From Pseudomonas japonica (GTDB lineage: Bacteria > Pseudomonadota > Gammaproteobacteria > Pseudomonadales > Pseudomonadaceae), in the NCBI RefSeq assembly GCF_900188455.1, contig NZ_FZOL01000009.1:124001-188000 (forward strand): DNA of 64,000 nucleotides, read 5' to 3'. The notes under the pieces are model-generated. The model did not search any database. It worked only from the letters and a program-made list of their open reading frames with translations, and was not told the DNA's origin. The translations under genes and the position numbers were made by a program. This document shows positions 53,266-63,514 of the stretch, piece after piece (position 1 is the first letter of the stretch; each line of letters begins with the position of its first letter).

Positions 53266-54186
53266 ATGAACCTGAACAAGGTCGACCTCAATCTGTTCAT
53301 CGTCTTCGATGCGATCTACACCGAAGCCAACCTGACCCGTGCCGGGCAGATCGTCGGCATCACTCAGCCGGCGGTATCCAACGCCCTGGCGCGGCTGCGC
53401 GAGACATTCAACGACCCGCTGTTCGTGCGCACCGCCCAGGGAATGGTACCGACGCCCATGGCGCAGAACATCATCGGTCCGGTGCGCAATGCCCTGTCGC
53501 TGCTGCGGGTGTCGGTGCAGGAAAGCCGCATCTTCAATCCCCTGCAGGCGAACAAGACCTTCCGCATCAGCATGACCGACCTCACCGAGGCGGTGATCCT
53601 GCCGCCGCTGTTCCAGCGTCTGCACCGCCTGGCGCCAGCGGTGGTGATCGAAAGCTTCCTGTGCAAGCGCCGCGAAACCACCAAGGAACTGGCCGCCGGC
53701 CGTCTCGACTTCGCCGTCGACGCCCCGCTCAACACCGACCCGCAGGTGCGCCACGTCAAGCTGATACAGGATCAGTTCGTCTGCGCCCTGCGCCAGGGTC
53801 ATCCGCTGGCGAAAGGCAAGCTCAGCCTCGACGAGTACATGGGGCTGACCCACATCCATATTTCCAGTCGGCGCAATGGCCTGGGCTATGTCGACCTGGC
53901 GCTGGGCAAGATGGGCCTGCAGCGGCGCATCGCCCTGCGCTCGCAGCATTACCTGATGGCCTCGCAGGTCATGCAGCAGACCGATATGGTGATGACCGTA
54001 CCCGAGCGTTTCGCCCGCCGGCACAACCTCAACTATGTGAGCCTGCCGGTGAACGGCGTGCCGCCGCTGGAAACCCATCTGTACTGGCACGAAAGCACCG
54101 ACCAGGACCCGGCCAACCGCTGGATGCGCGAGCAGATGATCGAGCTGTGCCAGGCGGTGATGGCGCAGGATGAAGCGCAGCAGTAG
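53266..54186 (+). CDS. LysR family transcriptional regulator (next to acyl-CoA dehydrogenase)
   Basis: 306-aa regulator. The N-terminal winged HTH is NLTRAGQIVGITQPAVSNALARLRE (residues about 24-48), with the NodD/TrpI-like start LNLFIVFDAIYTEAN. The effector domain spans about 90-300. ATG 53266 is used; a GTG at 53257 is also in frame but has no spacing for AGAG. Divergent orientation and a shared 138-bp gap suggest control of the acyl-CoA dehydrogenase; the inducer is unknown. A 20-bp hairpin terminator follows. Confidence 0.92.
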   Translation: MNLNKVDLNLFIVFDAIYTEANLTRAGQIVGITQPAVSNALARLRETFNDPLFVRTAQGMVPTPMAQNIIGPVRNALSLLRVSVQESRIFNPLQANKTFRISMTDLTEAVILPPLFQRLHRLAPAVVIESFLCKRRETTKELAAGRLDFAVDAPLNTDPQVRHVKLIQDQFVCALRQGHPLAKGKLSLDEYMGLTHIHISSRRNGLGYVDLALGKMGLQRRIALRSQHYLMASQVMQQTDMVMTVPERFARRHNLNYVSLPVNGVPPLETHLYWHESTDQDPANRWMREQMIELCQAVMAQDEAQQ

Positions 54187-54195
54187 ACGCAAAAG

Positions 54196-54242
54196 ACAAT
54201 CGCGGAGCCAGGGAATGCGTGGTTCCCTGACTCCGCGATTGT
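54196..54242 (+). terminator. long hairpin terminator after the LysR gene
   Basis: ACAATCGCGGAG.CAGGGAA pairs with TTCCCTG.CTCCGCGATTGT around a short GCGTGG loop, a stem of about 20 bp with one mismatch. It starts 10 bp after the stop and is preceded by AAAAG. Confidence 0.75.
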
Positions 54243-54262
54243 GATGTTGCCCAGGATTGTCT

Positions 54263-54388
54263 GGTGTCCTCGAGGGCCCTATCGCTGGCAAGCCAGCGCC
54301 CACAAGGTCCGCGCCGTACTCAGGCCCACCGGTCGACACGAAACCTTGTGTGAGCTGGCTTGCCAGCGATAGGGCCCTCGAGAACACC
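54263..54388. repeat. long inverted repeat with TCGCTGGCAAGCCAGC cores
   Basis: Left arm 54263-54308 and right arm 54343-54388 pair over 46 nt with three mismatches. The core TATCGCTGGCAAGCCAGC is yet another Pseudomonas REP-type palindrome, combined with a GAGGGCCCTA inner stem. It separates the LysR gene from the converging CoA-transferase operon. Confidence 0.88.
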
Positions 54389-54394
54389 GGAAGA

Positions 54395-55051
54395 TCAGAA
54401 GGTCATTTCCTTCACATCATCGGCGACGATCAGCTTGCCCGCGGTCTTCTCGATGATTTCCTCGACACTCACCCCCGGCGCGGTCTCCTTGAGGATGAAG
54501 GCGCCGTTTTCGATTTCCAGGTAGGCCAGGTCGGTCAGCACCTTGCGGATGCAGCCGGCACCGGTCAGCGGCAGGCTGCAGCGCGGCAGCAGCTTGGATT
54601 CGCCGTCCTTGGAGGCGTGGGTCATGGTGACGATGATGTTCTCGGCACCGGCCACCAGGTCCATCGCCCCGCCCATGCCCTTGACCAGCTTGCCGGGAAT
54701 CATCCAGGAGGCGATGTTGCCTTGCACATCGACCTCGAACGCACCCAGTACGGTCAGGTCGACATGACCGCCGCGGATCATGGCGAAGGACTCGGCGGAG
54801 TTGAAGATCGAGGCGCCACGACGGGCGGTCACGGTCTGTTTGCCGGCGTTGATCATGTCGGCATCGATCTGGCCTTCGGTGGGGAACTCGCCCATGCCGA
54901 GCAGACCGTTTTCCGATTGCAGCATCACATCCATATCCGCCGGGACGTAGTTGGCCACCAGGGTCGGGATACCGATGCCGAGGTTGACGTAGTAGCCGTC
55001 CTTGAGTTCGCGGGCGACGCGCTGGGCCATTTGTTCGCGGGTAAGTGCCAT
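54395..55051 (-). CDS. 3-oxoacid CoA-transferase, subunit B
   Basis: Beta subunit (218 aa) of a succinyl-CoA:3-ketoacid CoA-transferase-type enzyme. It carries the catalytic glutamate in the QSENGLLGMGEFP motif (near residue 46), and also NLGIGIPTLVANY and KLVKGMGGAMDLV. Family options are acetoacetate (Sco/Ato) or 3-dehydrocarnitine (DhcB-type) as CoA acceptor; the sequence alone does not settle it. Downstream partner of subunit A, 37 bp apart on the same strand. Confidence 0.93.
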   Translation of the reverse strand: MALTREQMAQRVARELKDGYYVNLGIGIPTLVANYVPADMDVMLQSENGLLGMGEFPTEGQIDADMINAGKQTVTARRGASIFNSAESFAMIRGGHVDLTVLGAFEVDVQGNIASWMIPGKLVKGMGGAMDLVAGAENIIVTMTHASKDGESKLLPRCSLPLTGAGCIRKVLTDLAYLEIENGAFILKETAPGVSVEEIIEKTAGKLIVADDVKEMTF

Positions 55052-55088
55052 GGTCAGGATCTCTTCGTTGTTCTTGTGCGGGGACGGA

Positions 55089-55787
55089 TCAGGCTTTGAC
55101 GGTGCGCTTTTCGATGCGCTTCTCGAAGGTGCCGACGATGACCCGGTCGACATAGATGCCCGGGGTGTGGATCTCGCTCGGCAGCAGTACGCCCGGCTCG
55201 ACGATTTCCTCGACCTCGACCACGGTGATCCTGCCGGCGGTGGCGGCCAGCGGGTTGAAGTTCTGCGCGGTGTTGCGGTACACCACGTTGCCGTAGTGGT
55301 CGGCCTTCCAGCCCTTGACGATGGCGAAGTCACCGGTGATGGCTTCTTCGAGGATGTACGGGCGACCGTTGAACTCGCGCACTTCCTTGCCTTCGGCGAC
55401 CGGGGTGCCGTAGCCGGTGGCGGTGTAGAACGCCGGAATGCCGGCACCGCCAGCGCGCATCTTCTCGGCCAGGGTGCCTTGCGGGGTCAGTTCCACTTCC
55501 AGCTCGCCGCTGAGCAGCTGGCGCTCGAACTCGGCGTTCTCGCCAACGTAGGAGGCGACCATCTTGCGGATCTGGCGGTCTTCCAGGAGCACACCGAGAC
55601 CGAAGCCGTCGACGCCGCAGTTGTTCGACACAACGGTCAGGCCGCTGACGCCACGGCGCTTGATCTCGGCGATAAGGTTCTCGGGGATGCCGCACAGACC
55701 GAAACCGCCGGCCAGTACCGTCATGTTGTCGGTCAGGCCTTCGAGGGCCTGTTCATAGGTTGCTACGCGCTTGTCCAGTCCGGCCAT
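55089..55787 (-). CDS. 3-oxoacid CoA-transferase, subunit A
   Basis: Alpha subunit (232 aa) supplying the CoA-binding part. It has [13 protein letters not shown] (near 28, the oxyanion/CoA loop), [14 protein letters not shown] (near 53) and [16 protein letters not shown] (near 168). With subunit B it moves CoA from succinyl-CoA to a 3-oxoacid, feeding ketone-body or carnitine-derived carbon into acetyl-CoA. A divergently transcribed LysR gene is directly upstream; the dhcR-dhcAB locus of P. aeruginosa has the same plan, so dehydrocarnitine is a reasonable alternative substrate. Confidence 0.93.
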   Translation of the reverse strand: MAGLDKRVATYEQALEGLTDNMTVLAGGFGLCGIPENLIAEIKRRGVSGLTVVSNNCGVDGFGLGVLLEDRQIRKMVASYVGENAEFERQLLSGELEVELTPQGTLAEKMRAGGAGIPAFYTATGYGTPVAEGKEVREFNGRPYILEEAITGDFAIVKGWKADHYGNVVYRNTAQNFNPLAATAGRITVVEVEEIVEPGVLLPSEIHTPGIYVDRVIVGTFEKRIEKRTVKA

Positions 55788-55898
55788 GTGATCCGCCTTG
55801 TTGTCGTTGTAGGAGCCCGACGGGTTGTCGGGAAGCGTCTGACGCGCATCTTCACTCGGCTCGACTGATTTGTTAATTTTGTTTTTTTCATTGATTGA

Positions 55899-55911
55899 TT
55901 TGGAATTCAAA
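55899..55911. promoter_or_regulatory. LysR-type dyad at the CoA-transferase/LysR gap
   Basis: TTTG-GAATT-CAAA inverted repeat just 8 bp before the LysR ATG, in an AT-rich 132-bp divergent gap. Its position suggests autoregulation of the regulator and perhaps control of both directions. Confidence 0.45.
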
Positions 55912-55919
55912 ACAATCCC

Positions 55920-56816
55920 ATGAACCTCAAACAACTGCGCGCCTTCGTCGCCGTCGCCACCTGCCAGAGCTTCGCCCAGGCCTGCGAGCACCTGCACCTG
56001 TCGCAACCGGCCCTGAGCCTGACCATCAAGAGTCTTGAAGAGCAGTTGGGCGGCGCCCTGCTCAGTCGTACCACCCGCAGCGTCAACCTGACCCCGGAGG
56101 GCGAGGTGCTGCTGCCGCTGGCGCGGCAACTGCTGGCGGACTGGGACAATACCGAGGAACTGCTGCGCCAGCGCTTCACCCTGCAACTGGGCCGGGTGTC
56201 CATCGCCGCCATGCCGGCCTTCGCCGGCAACCTGTTGCCGCCGGTGCTCAAGCTGTTCCGCGAGCGTTACCCGCGGGTCAATGTCACGGTGCACGACGTC
56301 ATCAACGAACAGGTGCTGGAACTGGTGCGTCACCGCCGGGTCGAGCTGGGTATCGGTTTCGAACCGGAGGCCGGCGAGCCGTTGCTGTTCAGGCCGTTGT
56401 ACCTGGACCGTTTCGTGGCCGTGGTCCCGAAGGATTCGCCGCTGGCCGGGCAGGCCCAGGTCAGTTGGAAAGAGCTGCTGCGCGAGGACTTCATCGCCCT
56501 GCAACGCCCGTCGGCGGTACGCCTGCTGCTGGAGCGGCATGTGGCGGCGGACCATGGCAAGCTGGCGGTCGCCTTCGAAAGCCATCAGTTGTCTACCATT
56601 GGCCGGATGGTCGCCAATGGCCTGGGGGTCAGTGCGGTGCCGGCCCTGTGCATCGGCCAGATGCGCGAACTGGGAGCACAGTGCGTGCCCCTGGTGGAGC
56701 CGAGTATCGAACGGCGGATCGGCGTGACCCTGCTGGCGGGTCACAAGCTGTCGGCGGCGGCGCAGGCGGTGCTCGACGTGCTGGTGGAGCACGTCACGGA
56801 TCCGGCGTTGGGATAA
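55920..56816 (+). CDS. LysR family transcriptional regulator (next to CoA-transferase)
   Basis: 298-aa regulator with the N-terminal [32 protein letters not shown] (residues about 16-44) and a CysB-like effector domain ([29 protein letters not shown] near 120). It is divergent from the CoA-transferase genes and is likely their activator. No clear Shine-Dalgarno precedes the ATG, whose upstream bases belong to the TTTGGAATTCAAA dyad. A REP pair follows 7 bp after the stop. Confidence 0.92.
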   Translation: MNLKQLRAFVAVATCQSFAQACEHLHLSQPALSLTIKSLEEQLGGALLSRTTRSVNLTPEGEVLLPLARQLLADWDNTEELLRQRFTLQLGRVSIAAMPAFAGNLLPPVLKLFRERYPRVNVTVHDVINEQVLELVRHRRVELGIGFEPEAGEPLLFRPLYLDRFVAVVPKDSPLAGQAQVSWKELLREDFIALQRPSAVRLLLERHVAADHGKLAVAFESHQLSTIGRMVANGLGVSAVPALCIGQMRELGAQCVPLVEPSIERRIGVTLLAGHKLSAAAQAVLDVLVEHVTDPALG

Positions 56817-56822
56817 TGTTCC

Positions 56823-56932
56823 GGGACCGCCTTGCGGTCCTTTCGCGGGCAAGCCACGCTCCTACGGCGCAATGCAGGCCCGCTGTTCCGCAGGAGCGTG
56901 GCTTGCCCGCGAAAGGGCCGCAAAGCGGCCCC
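56823..56932. repeat. REP pair with 24-bp inverted arms
   Basis: CTTTCGCGGGCAAGCCACGC... (56840-56863) is the exact complement of 56892-56915. Outer GACCGC/GCGGTC and GGGCCGC/GCGGCCC stems add to it. Same core as the elements at 10790 and 33624. It ends 27 bp before the aldo/keto reductase start, so it lies in that gene's upstream region, an unusual place for a REP. Confidence 0.9.
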
Positions 56933-56958
56933 TATTTACAACAGGAGGTTTTCTGACA

Positions 56959-57780
56959 ATGCGCCAAACCAATCTCGGCAACCACCAGGTTCCCGTCATC
57001 GGCCAGGGCACCTGGTACATGGGCGAGGACCCCGGCCAGCGCCGTCGCGAAGTCGCCGCCCTGCAACAGGGCATCGACCTCGGCCTGACCCTGATCGACA
57101 CCGCGGAGATGTACGCCGAAGGCGGTGCCGAGGAAGTGCTCGGCGAAGCCCTGGTCGGCCGTCGCGATCAGGTTTTCCTGGTCAGCAAGGTCTATCCGCA
57201 CAACGCCAGCCGCAAGGGTGCCATCGCCGCCTGCGAAGGCAGCCTCGCCCGCCTGGCCACCGACCATATCGACCTGTACCTGCTGCACTGGCGCGGCCAG
57301 TACCCGCTGGAAGAAACCGTCGAGGCCTTCGAGCGCCTGCGCGAGGCCGGCAAGATCGGCCGCTGGGGCGTCTCGAACTTCGACACCGACGACCTGCGCG
57401 AACTGGCCAACCCCGCCTGCGCCACCAACCAGGTGCTGTACAACCCGGAACAGCGCGGCATCGAATTCGACCTGCTGCCCTGGTGCCGCGAGCGGCAGAT
57501 GCCGGTCATGGCCTACTGTCCGCTGGCCCAGGCCGGGCGCCTGCTGCGCCAGCCGGTGCTGGCGCGGATCGCCGAACGCCACGGCGTCACCCCGGCCCAG
57601 GTCAGCCTGGCCTGGGTCACACGCGAGGACGGCGTGATCGCCATTCCCAAGGCGGTGGAGCCCCGCCATGTGCAGCTCAATGCCGCGGCGGGTCGCTTGC
57701 AACTGACCGGCGAAGACCTGCGCGAGCTGGACCAGGCGTTTGCGCCACCGACCCGCAAGCAGCGCCTGGCCATGGTCTGA
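56959..57780 (+). CDS. aldo/keto reductase
   Basis: NADPH-dependent carbonyl reductase with TIM-barrel fold (273 aa). The catalytic tetrad is visible: Asp and Tyr in LIDTAEMYAEG (about 47-54), Lys in FLVSKVYPHNA (near 77), and His in YLLHWRGQ (near 111). The coenzyme site is in the C-terminal IPKAVEPRHVQLN. Substrate is unknown. GGAGG lies 9 nt before the ATG. It is convergent with dnaE2, 3 bp apart. Confidence 0.92.
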   Translation: MRQTNLGNHQVPVIGQGTWYMGEDPGQRRREVAALQQGIDLGLTLIDTAEMYAEGGAEEVLGEALVGRRDQVFLVSKVYPHNASRKGAIAACEGSLARLATDHIDLYLLHWRGQYPLEETVEAFERLREAGKIGRWGVSNFDTDDLRELANPACATNQVLYNPEQRGIEFDLLPWCRERQMPVMAYCPLAQAGRLLRQPVLARIAERHGVTPAQVSLAWVTREDGVIAIPKAVEPRHVQLNAAAGRLQLTGEDLRELDQAFAPPTRKQRLAMV

Positions 57781-57783
57781 ACC

Positions 57784-60700
57784 TCAGTGAAAATCCCGGC
57801 TGCGCACATTCAGCCCGTGTAACAACGGGCTGAGATCCTCCAGGCGGCGGGCGATCAGATGGCGCACGCCATCGGCGAACTCCAGCTTGCCCCTCACCTG
57901 CATCAACTGCGCCCCCACCAGCACCCGCCGCTGGCGCTCGGCCAGGTCGCGCCAGACCACCACATTGAGCATGCCGAACTCGTCCTCCAGGGTGACGAAG
58001 GTCACCCCGCTGGCGGTCTGCGGGCGCTGCCGGCCGACCACCAGCCCGGCCACGCTGATGCTGTCGCCGTGCTCGACATCGTCCAGCGCCCGCGAGCTGC
58101 GGCAACCCAGGCCGGTGAGGCGGCGGCGCAGCAAAGCCAGCGGATGCGGGCCGAGGGTGGTGCCCACGCTGGCGTAGTCGGCGAACAGCTCTTCGCCAAG
58201 GCTCGGCGCCGGCAGTTGCACCGCCACTTCCGGGGTCGGCTCGACGGCGGCGAACAGCGGCAGTTGCGCCTGCACCGCCGCCACTTCCCAGCGCGCCTGG
58301 TAACGGTGTCCGGCCAGCGCCGCCAGCGCATCGGCATCGGCCAGCAGGTCGCGGGCGCGGCCATCCAGTTCGGCGCGCAGGCACAGATCACCGACATCGC
58401 GAAAAGCCCGTGCCTCCCGCGCCCAGGCCAGGCGCTCGGCATCCTCCTGGCGAAAACCGCGGACCTGCCGCAGTCCGATGCGCAGGGCCAGCGCCCCGCC
58501 CGCCCCCGGCTCCAGCGTGCAATCCCAGTGGCTGTGCCGCACATCCACCGGACGGATCTCGATAGAGTGGCGGCGCGCGTCCTGGAGGACCTGGTCCGGG
58601 CTGTAGAACCCCATGGGCCAGCTGTTGATCAGGGCGCAGGCGAAGATCGCCGGCTCATGGCACTTGAGCCAGCAACTGGCGTAGGTCAGCAGGGCGAAAC
58701 TGGCGGCGTGGGACTCGGGGAAGCCATAGCTGCCGAAGCCCTTGATCTGTTCGAAGATGCGCTTGGCGAATTCCAGATCGTAGCCATTGCGCAGCATGCC
58801 TTCGGTCAGGCGAATGCGGTGTGGCTCCAGTCCGCCATGGCGTTTCCAGGCGGCCATGGAACGGCGCAGCTCATCGGCCTCGCCGGGGGTGTAATCGGCG
58901 GCGACGATGGCCAGGGACATGACCTGCTCCTGGAACAGCGGTACGCCCAGGGTTCTTTTGAAGACGGCCTTGAGTTCTTCCGAGGGATAAACCACCGGCT
59001 CCTCTCCGTTGCGCCGACGCAGGTACGGATGGACCATGTCCCCCTGGATCGGCCCCGGCCGCACGATCGCCACCTGGATCACCAGGTCGTAGAACGTCTG
59101 CGGCCTGAGTCGCGGCAACATGGCCATCTGCGCCCGCGACTCGATCTGGAACACGCCGATGGTGTCGGCACGGCTGATCATGTCGTAGGTGGGCCGGTCG
59201 TCCGCGGGGATCCCGGCAATGCTCAGACGGCGCCCGCGATGCCGCTGGTAGAGATCGAAACAGCGCCGCAAGGCACTGAGCATGCCCAGCGCCAGCACAT
59301 CCACCTTGAGCAGGCCGACGGCGTCGAGGTCGTCCTTGTCCCACTGGATCACCGTGCGCTCATCCATGGCGGCGTTCTCCACCGGTACCAGGCTGTCCAG
59401 CGGCTGTTCGCTGATGACGAAACCGCCCGGGTGCTGCGACAGGTGGCGGGGAAAACCCATCAGGTCGCCGGTCAACGTCAGCACCCGGTGCAGCAGCGGG
59501 CTGTCGGGGTCGAAGCCGGCTTCGACGAGACGCTCCGCCGAAGGCACGCGGTCGCTCCAGCGCCCGCAGCAGTCGGACAAGGCACCCAGCTGATCCGGCG
59601 GCAAGCCCAGTACCCGACCGATATCCCGGACCGCACCGGAGGCATGGTAGGTGCTGACCACGGCGGTCAGCGCCGCGCGATGACGACCATAGCGGTTGAA
59701 CACGTACTGCAGGACTTCCTCGCGCCGGTCGTGCTCGAAGTCCACGTCGATATCCGGCGGCTCGTTGCGCTCGCGGGACAGAAAGCGCTCGAACAGCAGG
59801 CTGCTCTTGCCCGGGTCCAGCTCGGTGATGCCGAGGACGAAGCACACCACCGAATTGGCCGCCGAACCGCGCCCCTGGCAGAGAATCCCGCGCTCGCGGG
59901 CGAAGCGGACGATGTCATGCACGGTGAGGAAATAGGACGCGTATTCGAGCTCGCTGATCAGGGTCAGTTCGTGCTCCAGGGCCATCCGGTTCTTGTCACT
60001 GATGCCCCCGGGCCAGCGCTCGGGAATACGCCGCTCGCACAGTTCCCGCAACCAGCCGCCGGCGTCGTAGCCCGCGGGCACGACTTCGCGCGGGTACTGG
60101 TACTTGAGATCGCGCTTGAGATCGAAGTGGCAACGCGCGGCGACCCGCGTGCTTTCCTCCAGCAAGGCCGGTGGATACAGCGCCCTCAATTGCTCCTGGG
60201 CACGCAGATGACGCTCGCCATTGGCGAACAGGCGATGCCCGGCCTCGGCGACGGTGGTGTGATGACGAATGGCCGTCATGCAGTCCTGCAGGGCCCGCCG
60301 TCCACGGCTGTGCATATGCACGTCGCCGCAGGCCAGCGGCTCGATACCCAGTTCGCGGGCCAGTTGCCGCAGGTCGTGCAGGCGCTGACGATCGTCGTGC
60401 CCGTGGTGCAGGTGCACCGCCAGCCACAGGCGCTCGGCGAAGATCCCGCGCAGCCAGCGGCCTGGCGCGGGATCGTCCGGCGCCTCCGGCACCCAGAGAG
60501 CGAGCAGGCCGTCCATGGGCTGGGCGAAATCCTCGCGCAGCACGCGGTAGCTGCCCTTCTCGGCCCGCCGTCGGGCGCGGGTGATCAAGGCGCAGAGATG
60601 CTGGTAACCGCTGAGGTTCTCCACCAGCAGGACAAGCCTGGGCCCGTCGTCCACACGCATTTCACTGCCGACGATCAGTGGCACGCCGGTCTTCAGCGAG

Positions 60701-60861
60701 GCCTGCCAGGCCCGCACGATCCCCGCCAGGGTGCATTCGTCGGTGATCGCCAGCGCCTGGTAGCCCTGGTCCTTGGCCCGGGCGAACAACTCCAGGGCAC
60801 TGGAGGCACCGCGCTGGAAACTGAAGTTGGACAGGCAGTGCAGCTCGGCATAGCCGCTCAT
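57784..60861 (-). CDS. dnaE2: error-prone DNA polymerase DnaE2 (ImuC)
   Basis: C-family translesion polymerase (1025 aa) of the SOS mutasome. N-terminal PHP domain ([25 protein letters not shown]); palm catalytic aspartates in [21 protein letters not shown] (Asp-x-Asp near 395) and a third further on. Finger region [10 protein letters not shown], HhH and a C-terminal OB fold ([16 protein letters not shown]...FVTLEDEFG). It lacks the long C-terminal tail of DnaE1. Last gene of the lexA2-imuA-imuB-dnaE2 operon, overlapping imuB by 4 bp. ATG 60861 begins the PHP domain. Confidence 0.97.
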   Translation of the reverse strand: MSGYAELHCLSNFSFQRGASSALELFARAKDQGYQALAITDECTLAGIVRAWQASLKTGVPLIVGSEMRVDDGPRLVLLVENLSGYQHLCALITRARRRAEKGSYRVLREDFAQPMDGLLALWVPEAPDDPAPGRWLRGIFAERLWLAVHLHHGHDDRQRLHDLRQLARELGIEPLACGDVHMHSRGRRALQDCMTAIRHHTTVAEAGHRLFANGERHLRAQEQLRALYPPALLEESTRVAARCHFDLKRDLKYQYPREVVPAGYDAGGWLRELCERRIPERWPGGISDKNRMALEHELTLISELEYASYFLTVHDIVRFARERGILCQGRGSAANSVVCFVLGITELDPGKSSLLFERFLSRERNEPPDIDVDFEHDRREEVLQYVFNRYGRHRAALTAVVSTYHASGAVRDIGRVLGLPPDQLGALSDCCGRWSDRVPSAERLVEAGFDPDSPLLHRVLTLTGDLMGFPRHLSQHPGGFVISEQPLDSLVPVENAAMDERTVIQWDKDDLDAVGLLKVDVLALGMLSALRRCFDLYQRHRGRRLSIAGIPADDRPTYDMISRADTIGVFQIESRAQMAMLPRLRPQTFYDLVIQVAIVRPGPIQGDMVHPYLRRRNGEEPVVYPSEELKAVFKRTLGVPLFQEQVMSLAIVAADYTPGEADELRRSMAAWKRHGGLEPHRIRLTEGMLRNGYDLEFAKRIFEQIKGFGSYGFPESHAASFALLTYASCWLKCHEPAIFACALINSWPMGFYSPDQVLQDARRHSIEIRPVDVRHSHWDCTLEPGAGGALALRIGLRQVRGFRQEDAERLAWAREARAFRDVGDLCLRAELDGRARDLLADADALAALAGHRYQARWEVAAVQAQLPLFAAVEPTPEVAVQLPAPSLGEELFADYASVGTTLGPHPLALLRRRLTGLGCRSSRALDDVEHGDSISVAGLVVGRQRPQTASGVTFVTLEDEFGMLNVVVWRDLAERQRRVLVGAQLMQVRGKLEFADGVRHLIARRLEDLSPLLHGLNVRSRDFH

Positions 60862-62279
60862 GCGAACCAGCCCTGCAGCCACAGCGGGCTGTCGCGGCCG
60901 TCGCCGAACTGGCGATAGGCCCAGCCACGCTGGCCGGACGCGGTCTCGATCAGGTAGTAGTCGCGGCGCACATCGCCGCCATCCCACCAGCCGGACTCGA
61001 TGCGCTCCGGCCCAGCCAGCAGGCGCAGGCCGTTCAGCGGCAATGCCCGGGGCTCATCCAGCAGCCAGCCGGGACGCGGTGCCGTGCAGCCACCGGCATT
61101 CGCCGCGGGCAGACCGGCACTGCGCCAGGCGCATTCGGGACGATGATCGGCCACCACGCCCACGGCGCGCACGGCGTCATCGCCGAGACGCGCGCGCAGG
61201 CGTTCGCGCAGTTGTTCCCAGTTCTGCTGTTGCTGGGCCCGTGCCGAAAACAGCTCGCCGGCCTGGGGCACGAAGGCCGGCAGTTCCTCGGCGCTCAGGC
61301 GCAGATTGCGTACGGGTGCCCTCAGCGTCAGTTGCTCAAGCCGCCCACGGGCCAGTTCCAGCAGACGCCCGGCCTCGCGCTCGGCCGCCAGCAGGCCGAC
61401 CCGCAGCAGGGTGTCGGCGCCTTCGGCGTGCTCCAGGAACAGGCTGAAGCGCTGTACCCCGGCATCGCGTCCGGCGAGAAAGGCGGCCAGGTCCTCGATC
61501 ATCCGGCGCAGCGGGAACAGCAGGGCCTGGCTGGATTCCACATCGAAATTCAGTTCCAGACGCGAGTCGAAACGGTCCGGCGGCAGGTAACAGTCCAGGG
61601 CCATGGCGCGCAGGCCGAGCAGGCGGTCGAGATGCAGTTGCACCTCGGCGGCGAAACGCCGAGCCAGGGTGTCGCGGGGCAGGGCCAGCACCTGGTCGAG
61701 CCGACGCAGGCCCATGCGGGTGAAGGCCGTGGCGGCTTCCGCCGGCAACCCGAGACGTTCGATGGGCATGGCAGCCAGGGCGGCGCGGGTCGCCTCGGGA
61801 TCGCTGACGGCGAGGCCGTCATGGGCGTTGGCAAGCATGCGCGCCGCCACCGGATTACTGGCCAGGACGATGCGATGGCTGAAACCCAGGGCCCGCAACT
61901 CCTCGCGCAGGCGCGCTTCGAAACGCGGCCAGGGACCGAACAGGCCAAGGCTGGAGCGCACCTCCATCAGCAGCGCCCGGGGGTAATGCAGGCTGACCTG
62001 GGAACTGAAGCGATAGGCCCAGGCCGCGAGCAGGCGCTGCTGACGCTCGGTGGCGGCGGGATCGTGCTCGACCGTGGTGAAGCCCTGGGCCAGGGCCTGG
62101 GCGCTGGTCAGGCTCAGGCCGGCGCGCAGGCCGAGGGCACGGGCGGCCGGATTGACCGCCTGCAGCACCCGGCGATTGGCCGGGCCGGTGAGCAGCACCA
62201 GCGGCTGGTCGGCGTCGTCACGCCCGCGCAGGACGCTGTCGAGCGCCAGTTGCGGCAACAGGATGCAGGCCCAGAGCAT
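60858..62279 (-). CDS. imuB: ImuB, inactive Y-family polymerase-like protein
   Basis: 473-aa DinB/UmuC-like scaffold of the ImuA-ImuB-DnaE2 mutasome. In other bacteria ImuB binds the beta clamp and recruits DnaE2. The start [18 protein letters not shown] lacks the catalytic Asp of active Y polymerases, and the palm motif [20 protein letters not shown] lacks the SxDE carboxylates, as expected. A finger/little-finger region and a C-terminal ImuB tail ([16 protein letters not shown]) follow. It lies 6 bp after imuA. Confidence 0.95.
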   Translation of the reverse strand: MLWACILLPQLALDSVLRGRDDADQPLVLLTGPANRRVLQAVNPAARALGLRAGLSLTSAQALAQGFTTVEHDPAATERQQRLLAAWAYRFSSQVSLHYPRALLMEVRSSLGLFGPWPRFEARLREELRALGFSHRIVLASNPVAARMLANAHDGLAVSDPEATRAALAAMPIERLGLPAEAATAFTRMGLRRLDQVLALPRDTLARRFAAEVQLHLDRLLGLRAMALDCYLPPDRFDSRLELNFDVESSQALLFPLRRMIEDLAAFLAGRDAGVQRFSLFLEHAEGADTLLRVGLLAAEREAGRLLELARGRLEQLTLRAPVRNLRLSAEELPAFVPQAGELFSARAQQQQNWEQLRERLRARLGDDAVRAVGVVADHRPECAWRSAGLPAANAGGCTAPRPGWLLDEPRALPLNGLRLLAGPERIESGWWDGGDVRRDYYLIETASGQRGWAYRQFGDGRDSPLWLQGWFA

Positions 62280-62285
62280 GCCACT

Positions 62286-62903
62286 TCACCCCGTGTGTCC
62301 GGCAGCGATCGGGCGGTTGGGTGCCAGTCCGCCACGGCATTTGAGCACCCGCCATTGCGCCGGCCGGGTGTCGATGGCGATACGCAGGGCGGCGGGCGAA
62401 GGATTGAGCGCCGCGGCCTGGTCGCGACAGGCAAAGGCCAGGGCCTGGCCGGTTTCCGCGGCCACCTGCAGACGGCGCAGGGCGCGGTCGTCGACGCGTT
62501 GCGGCCAGCACAGCACGGCCGCGCAACTGCCGGAACGCAGGCATTGCTCGGCGGCCCAGAGGCTTTCACCGGCTTCGGCCTCGACCACCGCAAGCCAGCG
62601 CAGGTCGACCCCCGCCGCCTGCCAGGCGGGCGGGTACGGAATGAACGGTGGCGCAACCAGCACCACCCGCTCCCCCGCCCGGCTCAACCTGGCCAGGCTG
62701 GGCCAGAGCAGGTGCAGTTCGCCGGCGCCCTCGCCGGACAGCAGCAGTTCGCTGAGCGCCGCCGGCGGCCAACCGCCTCCCGGCAGCACGGCGTCCAGCG
62801 CGGCATGCCCGGTGGGTTGCAGGCCATGCGCCTCGGTCAGTGGCCGGCCCTTCCACACCCGGCGGGTGTCGAGCAGCCCGTCGAGGCTGACCACCGCGCC
62901 CAT
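62286..62903 (-). CDS. imuA: ImuA, RecA-like/SulA-like mutasome protein
   Basis: 205-aa protein related to the RecA core but with a degenerate P-loop (VLPGGGWPPAALSELL, near 40, where RecA has a GxxxxGKT). The rest keeps the family patterns VVLVAPPFIPYPPAWQAAGVD and SLWAAEQCLRSGSCAAVLCWP. In other species it cooperates with ImuB and inhibits RecA-type functions. It starts 1 nt inside the lexA2 stop (TGATG overlap), so it is translationally coupled. Confidence 0.93.
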   Translation of the reverse strand: MGAVVSLDGLLDTRRVWKGRPLTEAHGLQPTGHAALDAVLPGGGWPPAALSELLLSGEGAGELHLLWPSLARLSRAGERVVLVAPPFIPYPPAWQAAGVDLRWLAVVEAEAGESLWAAEQCLRSGSCAAVLCWPQRVDDRALRRLQVAAETGQALAFACRDQAAALNPSPAALRIAIDTRPAQWRVLKCRGGLAPNRPIAAGHTG

Positions 62904-63511
62904 CAGTCGCGCCTCACCAGGCCGCAGAACACCCCTTCGATGACGAAGTCGCGCTCCGGGCCGACGATGATCGGCGCATAGGCCGGGTTGCGCGGCAGCA
63001 GGCGGTAATGGCCGACGCCGCGTTCGAAGCGCTTGATGGTCACCTCGCCATCGAGGCGGGCGACGATGATCTGCCCGTCGCGAGCCTCGGCCTGCTGACG
63101 GATGCCCACCAGGTCGCCATCGAGGATGCCGTCGTCGATCATCGAGTCACCGCGGACCTTGAGCAGATAGCTGGGGGTGCGGCTGAACAGGTGGGCATCC
63201 AGCATGAGCTGCTCGTGGATATCCACGTCCGGACCGATCGGCCGCCCCGCGGCGACCTGGCCGAGCACCGGGATCTCCAGCACCTCGGGACGACGCAGGG
63301 GCCCGGCCAGGCGGATGCTCCGCGCCTGGTTCGGGGTGACTTCGATGAAACCCGCCTCACAGAGGGCCTGGACATGCTTGCGCGCCACGCTGCGCGAAGC
63401 GAAGCCGAAGGTCTGGGCGATATCGGCGAGGCTGGGCGGTCGCCCTTCTCCGGCGATGCGATCGCGGATGAAAGCGAGAATGGCGCTGCGTTTGGGAGAG
63501 AGTCTGGTCAT
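62903..63511 (-). CDS. lexA2: LexA2 repressor of the imuAB-dnaE2 cassette
   Basis: 202-aa SOS repressor. N-terminal winged HTH (SLADIAQTFGFASRSVARKHVQAL, residues about 27-50), self-cleavage site Ala-Gly in GQVAAGRPIG (near 89), catalytic Ser in VRGDSMID (near 121) and Lys in VTIKRFE (near 158). Its HTH differs from the CTG-N10-CAG-reading LexA1, and the matching LexA2 box lies at its start. ATG 63511 is preferred to ATG 63520, which lies inside the operator. First gene of the cassette; it should repress itself and the mutasome until RecA activation. Confidence 0.95.
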   Translation of the reverse strand: MTRLSPKRSAILAFIRDRIAGEGRPPSLADIAQTFGFASRSVARKHVQALCEAGFIEVTPNQARSIRLAGPLRRPEVLEIPVLGQVAAGRPIGPDVDIHEQLMLDAHLFSRTPSYLLKVRGDSMIDDGILDGDLVGIRQQAEARDGQIIVARLDGEVTIKRFERGVGHYRLLPRNPAYAPIIVGPERDFVIEGVFCGLVRRD

Positions 63512-63514
63512 GGA

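Noticed and set aside
51784..54388. Repeated palindromes as a CRISPR array or transposon ends
   Set aside because: No regular repeat-spacer periodicity, no cas genes or transposase between the arms; sequence cores are those of REP elements.
60858..62279. imuB as a pseudogene of an active Y-family polymerase because catalytic carboxylates are missing
   Set aside because: Loss of those residues is the normal state of ImuB; the frame is intact and embedded in a complete lexA2-imuA-imuB-dnaE2 operon.
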